Below are positions 62,443-64,000 of a stretch of 64,000 nt of DNA, piece after piece. The translations under genes were made by a program, and so were the position numbers. Position 1 is the first letter of the stretch; each line of letters starts with the position of its first letter. The notes beneath the pieces were generated by a model. That model worked only from the letters and a program-made list of their open reading frames with translations. It was not told the origin of the DNA and made no database searches. The stretch comes from Paenibacillus sp. NAIST15-1. Lineage in GTDB: Bacteria; Bacillota; Bacilli; Paenibacillales; Paenibacillaceae. The stretch is taken from the NCBI RefSeq assembly GCF_001894745.1, contig NZ_BBYF01000001.1:124001-188000 (forward strand), read 5' to 3'.

Positions 62443-63111
62443 GTGGAGAAACTAATAATCGATAGTATTTCAAAAAGTTTCAATAAAAGAGAAAAAAGAA
62501 ATATACTGGATGGAATAGATTTCAAAATCACAAAAGGGGAAATGATTGCAATTACCGGACCGTCGGGTTCAGGAAAATCTACATTACTTAATATAATTGG
62601 TTGCATAGATTTCCCTGATGAAGGCTCTATTTACGTAGATAATATTGATGTCAAAAGCCTGACAATGAAAGAAATAGCTCTACTACGAAATCAAACATTC
62701 GGATATGTATTTCAAAATTTCTTACTACTGCCTCAATATACCGTATACGAAAACATTGAATTGCCTCTTTATTACCGAAAAACGAACAAAAAAACAAAAA
62801 AGAAGGATATAATGGAAACAATACAATATCTGGGTTTATCTGAATTTTATAATAAGTATCCTTCCGAGTTATCTGGAGGACAACAACAAAGAGTTGCTAT
62901 TGGTCGTGCCTTAGTTGGAAAACCCGATATCATACTTGCGGATGAACCTACGGGCTCACTTGATCAGGAAAACGGTAAAATGGTGCTTAATTACCTAAAA
63001 GACTTAAATTCAAAAGGCAGTTCTATCATTATTGTAACACATGATCACTTTATCGCTAATCAATGTAATCGTATCATAAATCTTGTAGACGGAAAAATCA
63101 AAGACATATAG
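62443..63111 (+). CDS. MacB/LolD-type ABC ATPase
   Basis: 222 residues. Walker A GPSGSGKSTLLN (about 38-49), Q-loop in GYVFQNFLLLPQYTVYENIELPL, signature LSGGQQQRVAIGRAL and Walker B IILADEPTGSLD, all as in LolD/MacB ATPases. It starts with GTG at 62443, 8 bases behind GAGGTG. It powers the two permeases encoded before it. All three are AT-rich and should be co-translated. Confidence 0.93.
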   Translation: MEKLIIDSISKSFNKREKRNILDGIDFKITKGEMIAITGPSGSGKSTLLNIIGCIDFPDEGSIYVDNIDVKSLTMKEIALLRNQTFGYVFQNFLLLPQYTVYENIELPLYYRKTNKKTKKKDIMETIQYLGLSEFYNKYPSELSGGQQQRVAIGRALVGKPDIILADEPTGSLDQENGKMVLNYLKDLNSKGSSIIIVTHDHFIANQCNRIINLVDGKIKDI

Positions 63112-63118
63112 AAAGTGA

Positions 63119-64000
63119 GTGAGGAAAATAAGAAAAATAGTTATCATTTCACTTTTGATAAGTACTTTGATATTAGGATGTAGTCAAAATATAGAAGTTA
63201 AAAATGACGAAAAATTAATCATTGGGCTAGTTTTTGGAGACACAAATAATGAAGAATTCCAACGTAGATTTGTAGAACCATTTTTAATTTTACACCCAAA
63301 TGTCGATATAAAAGTCGTATCTGCGATAACAGAAGATCCAGCGACTCATAACCCTAATGGCCCTTATCAAAATGTCTTAAATTTACTAACAGGTACTGAG
63401 CCGGTTGATTTATTATTTATGGATTCCTCATTATATCAAATACTGTCTCAACAAAATCAACTTAAGGAGTTATCTCCCTTTATCAATAAGGATAAATTTG
63501 ATATTAATTCTGCTAAAACTTCAGTTATTGATTACTTGAAACAACTTGGAAACGGAAATTTATATGGCCTATCTCCTTCCTTTCAAACAAAGGTTGTTTT
63601 TTATAACAAAATGTTGTTCCAAAAAGCTAATCTTGAACCTCCTCATGATTTAATGACTTTGGAGCAATTATTTCAAAAAGCAGAACTATTATCTTTACAA
63701 CTAAAAGAGGATAATATTTATGGAATAAGCTTTGACAGATACAACGACTCTAACTATTTCAATATTATAAACAACTATTTATCCAGTTTAAATGTGAGAA
63801 TGTATGATATAGACCAAAAGAAAATGACAGTTGCAACTGATACTTGGAAGGAAAGCTTCCAGCTAATTGATTCATTATTCCAAAAGAACATTACACCAAT
63901 AAAATCTGAAGGAGAAGACCTATTTCTTAACAATAAAGTTGGAATAATCATAGAAAACTATAATTATTTTAATTCACTAAAAAAACAAATGCCCAGCAAT
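63119..64000 (+). CDS. Substrate-binding-type lipoprotein, cut by the window edge
   Basis: The frame stays open from GTG 63119 to the window edge, about 294 residues, so the true gene is longer. The N-terminus VRKIRKIVIISLLISTLILGC has a lipobox (LILGC, Cys 21). The mature part has the look of a family 1 extracellular solute-binding protein: KLIIGLVFGDTNNEEFQRRF, a LLFMDSS strand, YGLSPSFQTKVVFYNKMLFQKANL, and NIYGISFD. The start lacks a strong ribosome site. It lies just 8 bases behind the MacB-type ATPase, which is unusual company for such a protein. Downstream genes are not visible. Confidence 0.8.
   Translation, partial: MRKIRKIVIISLLISTLILGCSQNIEVKNDEKLIIGLVFGDTNNEEFQRRFVEPFLILHPNVDIKVVSAITEDPATHNPNGPYQNVLNLLTGTEPVDLLFMDSSLYQILSQQNQLKELSPFINKDKFDINSAKTSVIDYLKQLGNGNLYGLSPSFQTKVVFYNKMLFQKANLEPPHDLMTLEQLFQKAELLSLQLKEDNIYGISFDRYNDSNYFNIINNYLSSLNVRMYDIDQKKMTVATDTWKESFQLIDSLFQKNITPIKSEGEDLFLNNKVGIIIENYNYFNSLKKQMPSN

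Overview
The window looks like a chromosomal segment of a Gram-positive, low-to-mid GC Firmicute, most likely Paenibacillus or a close relative. The evidence is strong AGGAGG-type ribosome sites, frequent GTG/TTG starts, an infC-rpmI-rplT operon starting at an ATT codon behind an attenuator leader, DUF1540, DUF4179/ECF sigma and YtqA/YtqB homologues, and several lipoproteins with typical Firmicute lipoboxes. Most of the window has one fairly even base composition. Two stretches are clearly more AT-rich and use different codons: about 47.7-50.0 kb, and 58.4 kb to the right edge.

Layout. 0-6 kb: two paralogous sugar-type ABC substrate-binding lipoproteins, a truncated exported protein at the left edge, a GNAT enzyme, a Gly/Tyr-rich small protein and a nucleoid-associated protein. 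6-9 kb: DUF1540, a secreted DUF4163/DUF3298-like protein and an acyl-CoA thioesterase. 8.6-10 kb: the rplT/rpmI/infC operon (minus) with its leader. 10-18 kb: a membrane glycosyltransferase, a PAP2 phosphatase, a diacylglycerol glucosyltransferase-like enzyme, trmB, the tRNA wobble-modification pair ytqA/ytqB, a VOC protein and manA. 18-29 kb: regulators and defence against small molecules. These are a one-piece histidine kinase/response regulator fusion, a CPBP protease, an ArsR-MFS pair around a perfect 13-bp inverted repeat, and a two-component system followed by a LanFEG-like peptide-resistance ABC transporter. 29-46 kb: DUF2167, a B12-binding radical SAM protein, DUF5680, csaA, recQ, an RluA pseudouridine synthase, an ECF sigma factor with its DUF4179 partner, an M29 aminopeptidase and an MFS transporter. 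43-47.6 kb: a minus-strand four-gene unit (HTH protein, XpaC, substrate-binding/VWA protein, TelA) with a palindrome in its promoter. 47.8-50 kb: an AT-rich AraC/MFS pair with overlapping 3' ends. 50-57.7 kb: a DUF2325 coiled-coil protein, YciI, a DJ-1/WYL-regulator pair, a GyrI-like protein, DinB and an erythromycin-esterase-like secreted protein.

The right end is the least ordinary part. Next to the esterase gene lie a small coding remnant and the decayed 3' end of an hflX GTPase gene with a one-base frameshift. Immediately beyond begins an AT-rich operon: a small secreted protein, a hairpin, a lipoprotein, two unlike MacB/FtsX-type permeases, their ATPase, and a second lipoprotein of the substrate-binding class that runs off the window. 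This is the best candidate for an undescribed system. I infer a secreted antimicrobial or signalling protein with dedicated handling or immunity functions; the sequence alone does not prove it.
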